Source: Acinetobacter bereziniae LMG 1003 = CIP 70.12
GTDB taxonomy: Bacteria; Pseudomonadota; Gammaproteobacteria; Pseudomonadales; Moraxellaceae
Direction of reading: 5' to 3'
Length of the DNA: 64,000 nucleotides
Assembly (NCBI RefSeq): GCF_000368925.1
Contig: NZ_KB849755.1
Coordinates: forward strand, 277,639-341,638
A model generated the notes under the pieces. That model searched no databases and was not told the DNA's origin. It saw only the letters and a list, made by a program, of their open reading frames with translations. This document shows, in pieces, positions 37,062 through 46,600 of the stretch. Position 1 is the first letter of the stretch. Every line of letters starts with the position of its first letter. A program made the position numbers and the translations under genes.

Positions 37062-37778
37062 TTATTTTTGCATCATTTGCCATAATCTACGCTTTAGCAG
37101 TGGTTCTTTCAGCATTTCATCTAAACTCGGCAACTCCAAAATATCCTGTTGCACAAGATGAGTGATTTGCCCAAGACTAATTACCTTACGTTCTACGCTC
37201 AATGCATCAATAAAACCTTGAATATAAAGGTTAGCTCCTCGACCATCTTGATACTGTGGCAAGGGAAACGGCCATTTCAATTCATGAGTATGTCCGTTGA
37301 CTGCACGTTGAATATTGCTCCATAAAGTCAATTGTTCAGCATTCAAGTCAGTTGTTTCAACCAATAATAGGCAATGTTCAATCGCATAGGCTTGAATTTC
37401 AAATGCAGACAACTCTAGTGCGGATTCTGTCCCAAAATGGGTATGTTGCTGAATATGTTTTGATGTTGAAACTTCTTCAGTCAGCTGTGTTTCTGGATTA
37501 CGTTCAAGTAATGTGACTTCGGAAACTTGAGTCTTTTCAGCTGTTATATTCGATGTCTTTTGAGTGCGCTCAGCATCGATTTGCGTAGATAAATTTTTAG
37601 GCTCAAACGATTGATGTATTACAGGATGTGATTGTTCAATATCTCGATATAAAGCACTTTGATAATGGCGTGTTTGTACATCGACCTTATTAATCCACAG
37701 GTCTACTCCCATCGTAGCCAAAATGCTACGTTGATGTTCCGATACAATCACATTCATTACAGATTCAATATTTTCCAT
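37062..37778 (-). CDS. Uncharacterised protein, possible DNA polymerase III psi subunit (HolD-like)
   Basis: A 238-residue protein. The N-terminus (SEHQRSILATMGVDLWI) and C-terminus (LPSLDEMLKEPLLKRRLWQMM) resemble the ends of gammaproteobacterial HolD, where an N-terminal helix binds SSB/chi and the last segment reads roughly P-S-L-x-x-M-L-x-x-P-x-x-K-R-x-x-W. The middle is divergent and contains a Gln/Thr/Glu-rich linker at about 60-120. HolD is usually beside rimI; here no rimI is adjacent. Plausible but not certain. Confidence 0.55.
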   Translation of the reverse strand: MENIESVMNVIVSEHQRSILATMGVDLWINKVDVQTRHYQSALYRDIEQSHPVIHQSFEPKNLSTQIDAERTQKTSNITAEKTQVSEVTLLERNPETQLTEEVSTSKHIQQHTHFGTESALELSAFEIQAYAIEHCLLLVETTDLNAEQLTLWSNIQRAVNGHTHELKWPFPLPQYQDGRGANLYIQGFIDALSVERKVISLGQITHLVQQDILELPSLDEMLKEPLLKRRLWQMMQK

Positions 37779-37903
37779 ACAGGCTATATTCTAGCGATGT
37801 TTGTTTTTTTTGTCGCAACAATCGACACAAAATAGCGGATAAATTAGACTTCAAGAACAGAAACACTACACGTCCAGCTAAAACACTCAATCACACCCAT
37901 CCA

Positions 37904-38116
37904 CTACAGTGAAGTGACGAGAATGCCGTATTTTGCTGTCAGGTACATCCCTTGACGGATGATGTCAGTGCCATTGGCGTGATGAACTTTTAGCTCCTGA
38001 GTAACAACATCAAATTGAAAAGCATCATAACAATCTTGATGCTGACAAAGCCAATATAAGGTATCTGCAAGATGCTCATCAACAATATAGCTTTCAGCCA
38101 AGAAATCTTTAGACAT
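37904..38116 (-). CDS. Small conserved-looking protein, unknown function
   Basis: A 70-residue acidic protein (MSKDFLAESYIVDEHLADTLYWLCQHQDCYDAF) with two Cys in the CQHQDC segment and a C-terminal strand pattern (LTAKYGILVTSL). Start ATG at 38116; a TTG two codons upstream is the alternative. No clear ribosome site. The even amino-acid composition supports a real gene; no family known to me. Confidence 0.55.
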   Translation of the reverse strand: MSKDFLAESYIVDEHLADTLYWLCQHQDCYDAFQFDVVTQELKVHHANGTDIIRQGMYLTAKYGILVTSL

Positions 38117-38322
38117 AATCAAATTGAAAGTAGGGAGTTGATCCTATTGTAACGCATATAACATAAATATAATCAATGGAGGAAATCAGAGACAGCGCAT
38201 CTTTGCACGTGACAAAAAAATGTATGAATTGTTGGTACTATCGTTACACTTATTTTTTAATATCACCATACTGATTCCATAAAATCATCATATGGTGATA
38301 TTTTGCTAAAGTTTAAAGAAAA

Positions 38323-38427
38323 CTAATGATGAGCACCGCATTTACGACACTCTTTAACCACAATATTATGACCAATTTCATATTCAAAACTGTGGATACA
38401 CAATAATTTTCTGATTTTTTGCAACAT
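38323..38427 (-). CDS. 34-residue Cys/His micro-protein
   Basis: Encodes MLQKIRKLLCIHSFEYEIGH followed by NIVVKECRKCGAHH and a stop. Cys10-x-His12 and Cys28-x2-Cys31 with terminal His-His make a plausible small zinc knuckle. The ribosome site AAGGAG sits 7 bases before the ATG at 38427 (another ATG is at 38430), the best start context in this 680-base gap. Nothing else is seen in 38117-38797 apart from AT-rich DNA. No family named. Confidence 0.6.
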   Translation of the reverse strand: MLQKIRKLLCIHSFEYEIGHNIVVKECRKCGAHH

Positions 38428-38797
38428 CATCAAACTCCTTTTAGAAATCTCACATCATTTAAAGTTTCATCCTGAAACATCACTATCTTAGAAAGACATG
38501 TGATATGTTTATCATATTTAAAAGTCTATGCGTAATAATTTTTTATTCGCCTTTAGTCGAAGACCATTATTTTTCTGTTTAAATTTTCAAATCATGATAA
38601 TTTATCTAAATCATTGTTTTATATTGCTTTAAAAAATAAAAAATAGTTTAAAAAAAGATGATTTTTAAGCTTGATTTAATCTGACTTTTATATAGGATGA
38701 AATCATAGCTTCTTCTATTTGTCTTTACTTTTAATTTAGAAAGCTTTTGAGAAAATCAAAATTTAAGCCGATCAACAAGACTATAAAGGAATTTTTC

Positions 38798-40426
38798 ATG
38801 CAAGGACGTATGATGCAACAACCATTGTTAATCAGCAGCTTGATCGAACATGCTGCACGTTATCATGGTGATACCGCAATAATTTCTAAAAATACCGATG
38901 GCACAATCACAAAAACAGATTGGACCCATGTCACTGAAAACGCAAAACGATTTGCCAATGCACTTAAAAATCTTGGGCTTCATTCAGGAGATCGAGTGGC
39001 GACAATTGCATGGAACAATCATCGCCATCTAGAATCATGGTACGCAATTTCAGGCAGCGGATTAGTCTGCCATACCATTAATCCTCGACTTTTTCCTGAA
39101 CAACTGATATTTATTATCAATGATGCCCAAGATAAAGTGGTGTTATTTGATAAAACCTTTCTTCCCCTTATAAAAGCTGTTAAAGCACACACACCAAATG
39201 TTGAACACTTTGTTTATCTTGGTGCTTTTGATCAAGATGTAGCAGATGCGCTTCCTGATGCTAAATTTTATGATGTACTCATCGCGGAAAATGCGGGAGA
39301 TTATGAATGGCCAAACTTGGAGGAAAATACTGCAAGTTCATTATGCTATACCTCTGGTACGACAGGTAATCCTAAAGGTGCGTTGTATAGCCATCGTTCA
39401 ACGATTTTGCATACTTATGCAATCTCGCTACCTGATTCTTTGAATTTATCAGCCAAAGACATTATGTTACCTGTCGTACCGATGTTCCATGTCAATGCTT
39501 GGGGAACACCGTATGCAGCAGCAATGGTCGGTTGTACCTTGATTTTGCCGGGTCCTGGTTTAGATGGTGCAAGTTTGGTCCAGATGATAGATGATTATAA
39601 AGTGAGCATTGCATTGGGTGTGCCTACCATTTGGCAAGGTTTACTTGCTGCTGCAAAACAATCAGGAAGCACACTAGAAAGCCTTAAACGAAATGTTGTA
39701 GGCGGTTCAGCATGTCCTCCTGCCATGATGAAAGCTTTTAGAGATAATTATCAGTGTGAAACAATTCATGCCTGGGGAATGACAGAAATGAGCCCTCTTG
39801 GCACTGGCAATCAGCTCAAAGCCAAACACCAAAATCTAAGTGCTGAAGAGCAATTTAAAATCCGCTTGTCTCAAGGTCGCCCACCTTTTGGTGTAGATTT
39901 ACGGATTACCAATGAGGAAAATGGTACGCATGAAGTTGCTCGTGATGGGCATACGACGGGCAACTTGCAAGTGAAGGGACATTGGATCATTGAATCTTAT
40001 TATGGAAAATCCGAAAACGCATTGAGTGCAGATGGCTGGTTCGACACAGGAGATATTGCGACAATCAATGAGGATGGCTATCTCATCTTGAGTGACCGCG
40101 CCAAAGACTTAATCAAATCTGGAGGTGAATGGATTTCTTCGGTTGAACTTGAAAATATTGCCATGAACCATCCTGAGATTGCGATGGCTGCGGTAATTGC
40201 TGCCAATCACCCAAAATGGGATGAGCGTCCAGTAGTGATTGCGATCAAACATCAAGGCGCACAAATCTCAGAGCAAGATTTGCTTGATTATTACTCAGAT
40301 AAAATCGCCAAATGGCAAATCCCAGACAAAGTGGTATTCGTAGAATCTATTCCATTAACTGGCACGGGTAAAATGTTGAAACGTGATTTACGTGAACAAT
40401 ATGGCGATGTGTTATTAACAGATTAA
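38798..40426 (+). CDS. alkK: Medium/long-chain fatty acid CoA ligase, AlkK-like
   Basis: Activates fatty acids with CoA and ATP. The 542-residue protein resembles AlkK of Pseudomonas alkane degradation end to end: MMQQPLLISSLIEHAARYHG, ATIAWNNHRHLE, the AMP-binding loop LCYTSGTTGNPKGALYSHRS, GWFDTGDIATI and the catalytic Lys in TGTGKMLKRDL. ATG at 38798 with AAAGGA before it replaces a longer TTG reading. No alkane hydroxylase gene is nearby, so general fatty-acid activation is likely. Confidence 0.9.
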   Translation: MQGRMMQQPLLISSLIEHAARYHGDTAIISKNTDGTITKTDWTHVTENAKRFANALKNLGLHSGDRVATIAWNNHRHLESWYAISGSGLVCHTINPRLFPEQLIFIINDAQDKVVLFDKTFLPLIKAVKAHTPNVEHFVYLGAFDQDVADALPDAKFYDVLIAENAGDYEWPNLEENTASSLCYTSGTTGNPKGALYSHRSTILHTYAISLPDSLNLSAKDIMLPVVPMFHVNAWGTPYAAAMVGCTLILPGPGLDGASLVQMIDDYKVSIALGVPTIWQGLLAAAKQSGSTLESLKRNVVGGSACPPAMMKAFRDNYQCETIHAWGMTEMSPLGTGNQLKAKHQNLSAEEQFKIRLSQGRPPFGVDLRITNEENGTHEVARDGHTTGNLQVKGHWIIESYYGKSENALSADGWFDTGDIATINEDGYLILSDRAKDLIKSGGEWISSVELENIAMNHPEIAMAAVIAANHPKWDERPVVIAIKHQGAQISEQDLLDYYSDKIAKWQIPDKVVFVESIPLTGTGKMLKRDLREQYGDVLLTD

Positions 40427-40468
40427 CTGAAACATCATGCTGATTTAAAGCATTAACTCAACTTAAAG

Positions 40469-40498
40469 CAGCCCATCATCAGATGGGCTGTTTATTTT
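40469..40498 (+). terminator. Terminator after alkK-like gene
   Basis: CAGCCCATC/GATGGGCTG with ATCA loop and a T-rich tail. Confidence 0.8.
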
Positions 40499-40533
40499 TA
40501 TCGAAATTTTGAAAACTTTTTAGATCAATAAAG

Positions 40534-42390
40534 TTAAATGATTTGAGCAGATTGTACTTGTTTAATGTTCTTTTTTATCTTTTGATTTTCATCAATATCA
40601 AAACATAGTAGAAATGTCTCACCAGGAAAGATCACATTTTCATGTAATGCTTTTGTGGTTTGTATGATTGCCTCAATATCCACTTTGCCGAAGCCTTTCT
40701 TCAGACTAAAACCTAAAATATAGCAAGGTATATGTTTAAGATGTTGCACCTGCTTTTGTACCAGCCAAACCTGTTGAATACCCGTATACTTTCTAAGTTG
40801 TTGTAATAAATCTTCTAATGCTTCTTGGGTCAATCCATGAGGCATGAAATGATCTCTGAAGCTCACCTCTTGTCGTTCGCTCATTGCCAACTGTTCAAGT
40901 GCGATACGATCAAACATAAGTTGTTGATACTTTTCAGCTTCAGCAGCTATGCCTTGCTCTTGATAAAATTGGTAAAGCATTTCATAAACTGTTACTTGAT
41001 AAAACTCATTCAATTGAGCTGATCTTTCTAAAATAGCACAACCATTTTGATCTTTGCGCTCCAACAAAAGACGACCATAGATATAATTTGCCAAAGCATT
41101 TTCTAGATCTTCCTCATATAGTTTTTTCATCAAATCAAATGCAATATCTGGTTGATGCAAAACTGTATCAGTAAGTTCTACTTGTGCAAATTTTTCATCC
41201 GTAGAGAGTGCTTCACCTTGCTCTAACTTTTCATTCAATTGTTTTAAATATTCTTTTTGTTGTTGAATATGCTGATGGTGTTGTTGCCAAACATCCAAAA
41301 CGTTATTTTGCCATTGATGATCAAAAGTGGTGGTGATTTTTGACAGTTGGTCACCTAAAAGTAAATCGGCTGTATGCCCTTTTTCAGCAAATACCAACTG
41401 TGCTGTTTGCCCAATTGATTCTAAACGATCCATTAATGATGGATGGGTATCCTCCAAATTAGTTTGTAATTTTAAAGACTGATCCAACCATTTCTTGGTT
41501 TTATGTGGTTCAGAAAATTCACTCAACTGATTAACGTATCCAAGATATGGAGAAATTGTGGGTTTGGGCATATTTTCGGCATGCTTAAAGATGGTTGGCC
41601 AAAATTCCTCGCTTAAATAACATCCTACTACATTTACCGTAGTTAAGGTCTGTGCCACAGTTTCAGCAGATGTCAATTCTACGGAAATTTTATCAGCTTC
41701 ATATTCATTTGCCCGTGCAACAGGGAAAGAAAAAGAAGCAAAATATGGCACAAACTTTTTAAAGAAGGGTCTAAAAATAATATCTATTCGACTGGCATTT
41801 TGCTCTACAAGTTGATAAAGCTGAGCCCAACGAATCCTTTGGCGATAAATCCAATTCGCTGTTTTAGCATGATTTTTAGACAAATGCCCAAACTCATGTG
41901 CGAGTACTGAAGTTAATTGCTGCACCGATAAAGATTGCATTAATGGTAAACCAATAATCAAATAATTTTCATACCATCCAAGAATCCCAAGTCGAGGTGT
42001 TTGAACGACGGCAGCATTAAAATCATCTGTAATGAGTACATGATGAAATGAAGGTGAATTTAATTTTAGACTTAAGTTATTAATGATTTTAAATAACTCA
42101 GGCGCATCTTTTTCTTGAATAGCAATCCCTTGAGGTTTTTCTACACTAATCCAAAGTGATTTCACAATGACATATAGAAATATCGCAACTGGAATAATGA
42201 TCTTAATGGCAAAAGCCTTTAAAACCAAAATAGATAGACAGGCTAAAATCAATAAAATCACCAAAACCACGACACCAAATGCTATATATAAATTTCCCAG
42301 CCATGCCAGTATTTTTACTTTACGGTGATACGCTTTGGGATTTTCTCGTAATTCTTGCTCAAGCCGAGCAATCGTTTCTTGGCTGTACAT
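40534..42390 (-). CDS. M48 family membrane metalloprotease
   Basis: A 618-residue protein with two adjacent membrane spans near 38-85, the zinc motif HEFGHLSKNH near 165, and a downstream Glu in NEYEADKISVELT. A large C-terminal region (about 250-618) is helical and may contain repeats. This is the STE24/HtpX-like family with a cytoplasmic protease domain. ATG at 42390 (MYSQETIARLEQEL) is preferred because GGAC lies upstream and the extension is unlike the family. Substrate unknown. Confidence 0.83.
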   Translation of the reverse strand: MYSQETIARLEQELRENPKAYHRKVKILAWLGNLYIAFGVVVLVILLILACLSILVLKAFAIKIIIPVAIFLYVIVKSLWISVEKPQGIAIQEKDAPELFKIINNLSLKLNSPSFHHVLITDDFNAAVVQTPRLGILGWYENYLIIGLPLMQSLSVQQLTSVLAHEFGHLSKNHAKTANWIYRQRIRWAQLYQLVEQNASRIDIIFRPFFKKFVPYFASFSFPVARANEYEADKISVELTSAETVAQTLTTVNVVGCYLSEEFWPTIFKHAENMPKPTISPYLGYVNQLSEFSEPHKTKKWLDQSLKLQTNLEDTHPSLMDRLESIGQTAQLVFAEKGHTADLLLGDQLSKITTTFDHQWQNNVLDVWQQHHQHIQQQKEYLKQLNEKLEQGEALSTDEKFAQVELTDTVLHQPDIAFDLMKKLYEEDLENALANYIYGRLLLERKDQNGCAILERSAQLNEFYQVTVYEMLYQFYQEQGIAAEAEKYQQLMFDRIALEQLAMSERQEVSFRDHFMPHGLTQEALEDLLQQLRKYTGIQQVWLVQKQVQHLKHIPCYILGFSLKKGFGKVDIEAIIQTTKALHENVIFPGETFLLCFDIDENQKIKKNIKQVQSAQII

Positions 42391-42921
42391 TGTTATTGTC
42401 CATATATTCTTTTCATGATTAGATTCTTTTATATCAATGACCCAATTTTGTTTCAATTGATTTAATCGAAAACTCAGACATTAAATTCTAATACTTACTT
42501 GCTCTTGTAATGGCAAATATAAGTAAAAAAATTCAACACTCAAATCTTAACACGATTGAGATACTTCATTTCTCTAGACTTTAATCTCCCCTATAGGCTC
42601 TATTTATACAAAAGTTAGATTGGCATGATTGTAGTTTGTTATTTTGAAATATCATCATTATTTTGAATCCTATATACCCAATTCACATCAAGGAGTTTAT
42701 GTAAACCTAGACATGATCGGAAAAATATGAAATCTTGCATCAGGACTCATATCACCTACACATTTTAAACATAAACTTTTAGCCATCCACAACAAAGCTG
42801 CTAATGTTATTTTTTATCATTTCCACTGTTAAAATAGAGAATAAAAACTGCAATGACAGATAAGCCAAACAACTCATCAGAATGCTGTATAATTAAAGGA
42901 CAAAAAAAAGAGGTGGGTAAA
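42391..42921. other. Intergenic region between divergent genes
   Basis: 530 bases with no gene. An AAGGAG followed by ATG-TAA at 42699 is a start-stop pair and is taken as chance. Promoters for both neighbours should lie here. Confidence 0.4.
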
Positions 42922-43422
42922 ATGATAATCAGAAAAAGTATCTTTATAGCCGTCTCCACACTCGTTATGACTCAATATACAAATGCACAATCAGAAAAAG
43001 CAGCCAATGTTCAACTTTCAAAAATACAGCATGGAAGTAATCAATGGACCTCGCAAGTTGACTGTCAGGATGAACAAGACGCGATAAGAAATTTTCGTCA
43101 TGCGAGCAGCGCAATCCGATGTTTTGATGAAAAAGGAAATAATACTGAGCAATCTATTGCGTTGGCAATTGCACACCCATGGGAGGAAAGATACAGCAAC
43201 AACAAACAAGGTACATTAGTTACTACTGGTGAACTAAATCAAATCGCTTTGCATTATAATCGACTTGCCGATGAGCTAAATACAAGCAAATTCCACACTT
43301 ATCCGTTTAGTCTAAGTAATCAATGTACAATTGCATTATACCGACTAAGGGCTTGTGCCTACAAAACAGCGGCTACAAGAAAAGAAGGTATTGCACGAGA
43401 GACAGCCAAACCTACTCCATAA
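42922..43422 (+). CDS. Exported protein, unknown function
   Basis: A 166-residue precursor with a signal peptide (MIIRKSIFIAVSTLVMTQYTNA) and four Cys in the mature part (VDCQDEQ, IRCFDE, NQCTIALYRLRACAYK), probably two disulfides. The strong ribosome site AGAGGTGG fixes the start at 42922 rather than 42853. Convergent with tamB across a shared terminator. No family recognised. Confidence 0.7.
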   Translation: MIIRKSIFIAVSTLVMTQYTNAQSEKAANVQLSKIQHGSNQWTSQVDCQDEQDAIRNFRHASSAIRCFDEKGNNTEQSIALAIAHPWEERYSNNKQGTLVTTGELNQIALHYNRLADELNTSKFHTYPFSLSNQCTIALYRLRACAYKTAATRKEGIARETAKPTP

Positions 43423-43511
43423 AAACCAGCATCGGCTTATCCTCCTCAATCCATAGTAAAAATACATAAAATAATCATCGCTTTGACACAGTTGATCAAT
43501 TTATTCCAATA

Positions 43512-43542
43512 AAAAGCCCAAATATCGGATATTTGGGCTTTT
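43512..43542. terminator. Bidirectional terminator
   Basis: AAAAGCCCAAATATC/GATATTTGGGCTTTT, a perfect 15-bp palindrome around one base, between convergent genes. Confidence 0.85.
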
Positions 43543-43604
43543 AAAGTTATCAGATTAAATTTCTAAAAAATCCGAGTCCTTTTAAAACAACAGCTAAGAT
43601 TAAA

Positions 43605-46600
43605 TTAGAAACGCCAGTGGTAGAACAAGTCGATGGCTTTTTCCAAAGACTGACTTGCTTCTAAGTACAAACGTTTATTCATTTGATAACGTAAAGTCAA
43701 TTTATTGACTGGGGTAAATACACCAACACCATAACGAATATATAAGTCAGGTGTAATATAGCCCGTTAAACTCACTTGAGTATCATCACCTGTCCCTTGC
43801 GCATCAAAAGATAAACCACTTAGACCAAATGTTCGCCCAATCTGATTGGTAAACGCGCGCGTCCCGCCTAAGCCTAAACTGATCCCTGCTGCGGCAATGG
43901 TATTGTTCACATCAGACTTAAATCCTTCAGCATTGCTTAATCCGCTTGAACCTTCATTGATACGACCTGTAATCAACGCATTCATGGCTTCTTGGTCTGA
44001 TAATCCTGCATCGTTATAAACCTGAATATTTGGACTCGAAGCTGTTCCAGTCACACGTAATCCGACTGTACTTCCCGAAATACTCTTATTGGTATCCACA
44101 TCTAATGTCGGATTTGACAAAGGTCCGTTAAAACGTGCAATCGCTCGGTTTAGATCCAAACGTTGACCATAAGCTTCCACAGTCACTTTTTGACTGACGC
44201 CAATCGCACCATTGGCACGCATTGCTGTTTCCAAACCACGTTGTGAAAGATATAAACGTCCGACTAAAGGAATACGGCTGTTAAAACCTTGGAAAATAAC
44301 CTTATTACCCAAATTTACTGAAACATCTGCACGAATCGACCATGGCTGTGCAGCCTTAAGTAAAGCAAGCTGATTTTGCCCTTCTTTCACAATACGCACA
44401 TCTGGTGAAACATTGACCACTGTCGCACTTGATTCAGGCATTGAAATAAGTGCCTGAGGGACATCAACCTTACCTTTCACTGTTAACTTCTTACTTAATG
44501 GTAATGCATCAAGCTCCATATCCGTATCAACAATTGCAGTGATTAAAGGTGCTTGGCGAATCAATAATTTATCACCTGTCAAACGCATTTGTACATGTGG
44601 ATCATTTTTCCAGTCGACACTTCCACTAATTTTACCTACACCACGACCACTGTTGAAAGCTCCATTGATTGTGGCAACATCTTGGCGAATTGAAGTATAA
44701 AGCTGAATATTGTTTAAGTTTACTGGCAGTGAAATCATACTGATTTCACCATTTTTCAAACGCATTTCGCCATCAAATAACGGCTTTGTCAGCGTTCCAT
44801 TGATCTTACCTGCCAATGACAAAGTTCCATCTAATTTACGCACATCCGCAATAAATGGTTTTAATATTTTCAGTTGAACTTCATTAAAAGCAACCTCACC
44901 ACGCATCGGTTTAGCATCGACATACGGGTTTATTACAACGCTCGCATATCCCGTTCCCACATTCGGCGCTTTCAAATCAGTACGCAATAACAAACCATCT
45001 TTGATACTTTTCGCAATGATACTTGCTTCATCATAATTCATGGATGTTGACGGATCATTTGGATCTTCTGCTGCAATACCAATTTGTCCATTGCGTGTCA
45101 CCAATTTGGCATCCAATTTAGGCTGTTGCCCTTGCGCCCATGATGCTTTTGCATAACCATTTAGCTTACCTGTAAGCGCTAAACCTTCTGGCATAAATGC
45201 AGCAAAGTCATTTAAGTCTAAATTTTTAGTGACAAATGAAACATTACCATGCTTCTGACTCGCACGAACTGGCTGGTCAAAACATAATTGGCTTTGTTGA
45301 CTTAACCAACAATGTTGTCCGACATACAGTTCTGATTTAGCTGAATTGAAAATAATAGGTGCATGTTGTTGTTGCAATAAATGTGCACGCACAGAGTCAA
45401 ATTCGCCTTTTTGCACTTGACCCAGCCAATCATTTTGGGCATTAAACCCACCCGCAAATTGCACATAGAACTTTGAATAATAGTTCCAAGCTTGTAATTG
45501 TAGTAGATGAGCTTTACGTGTTCCTGAAAGTGTAATACCTGCGTGTTGAATCTCACGATTACCACTACGCAAAGTTTCCAATTGCGCAACCATTTTAGAA
45601 GGCACAGTTTCTGAAGTCGGTAACTCACCTTTTAAGCTCAATTTCTTGATGCTTAAACTGTCATTGAATCTAAAATCATCCACCGCGAGATTGGCTGTCG
45701 CACTTAAACGAGGCTGTACCTGTAAGTTTAAATAACCATGTGCTGTACCACGCAACCCTGGGTAAAGTTCATATAATGCAGGGGCATTCAATTTTAATCT
45801 TAAATTCTGTGCATTACCTGATGCTTGAACCTGATTGCTTGCATAAGACAAAAAGAGATTATTTGCTTCAAACTGTTGAGGCATCAAACCTTTAAGGTCA
45901 GAGTTCAGCACGACTGCTAAATTACCGCGCCCTCGCAACGGTTTATTGTTAATCATCCCTGCAATATTCAATTGTTGAATATTAATTTTCTTTAAACGAT
46001 CTGACCAGTTACCTTGTGTTTTGACATTGCCTGAAACTTCTCCACGAACTGATGAGACAAAATATTGTGGTTTAAAACGAACTAAAGAAGCATTGATGTC
46101 CCAACCAATACCATTGCTGATATGCACCAAACCATTGGCTAAAATTTTTCCTGCAACACCATCATGTTGAAGTTCAGAAATTTTGATCAGCTCAGGTGTT
46201 CCTGCAACACGAATTTTGAGTAAACCACTGCCTTGCTTCATTTGCGATGCATTTAAAGCACCATCATAATTCACAGCAAAACCTTTAAATGCACCTCCAG
46301 CTTTAGCATCATTGAAAATAATTGCAGCTGTGCTTTTACCCGTCAATTGAATGGTTTCAGCTTTAGCCTGATCAGCAATACGTCCCGTTAAGTTAATCGC
46401 ATCTAAATTAATCAACTGTTGGTTTGGTTTCGCATAGCCATTGGCTTTGATTTGTCCATTCAACAGATCCACTGGTGCAGTTGCAACCACACTCTGTGGA
46501 TTAAAATCTTTTGCATTCAACAATGCATTCCACTTCAATTGACGTTTTTCAGTCGGTAATTCAACCACAGCATTTCCAGACAAGCTGCCTTTTGTTGCCA

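Noticed and set aside
42693..42704. AAGGAG followed by ATG-TAA
   Set aside because: A start codon followed directly by a stop cannot make a peptide; no downstream gene would be regulated by it in an obvious way.
45302..45628. 108-codon frame within tamB
   Set aside because: An out-of-frame shadow of tamB on the same strand with Asn/Leu/Cys-biased composition and no start context.
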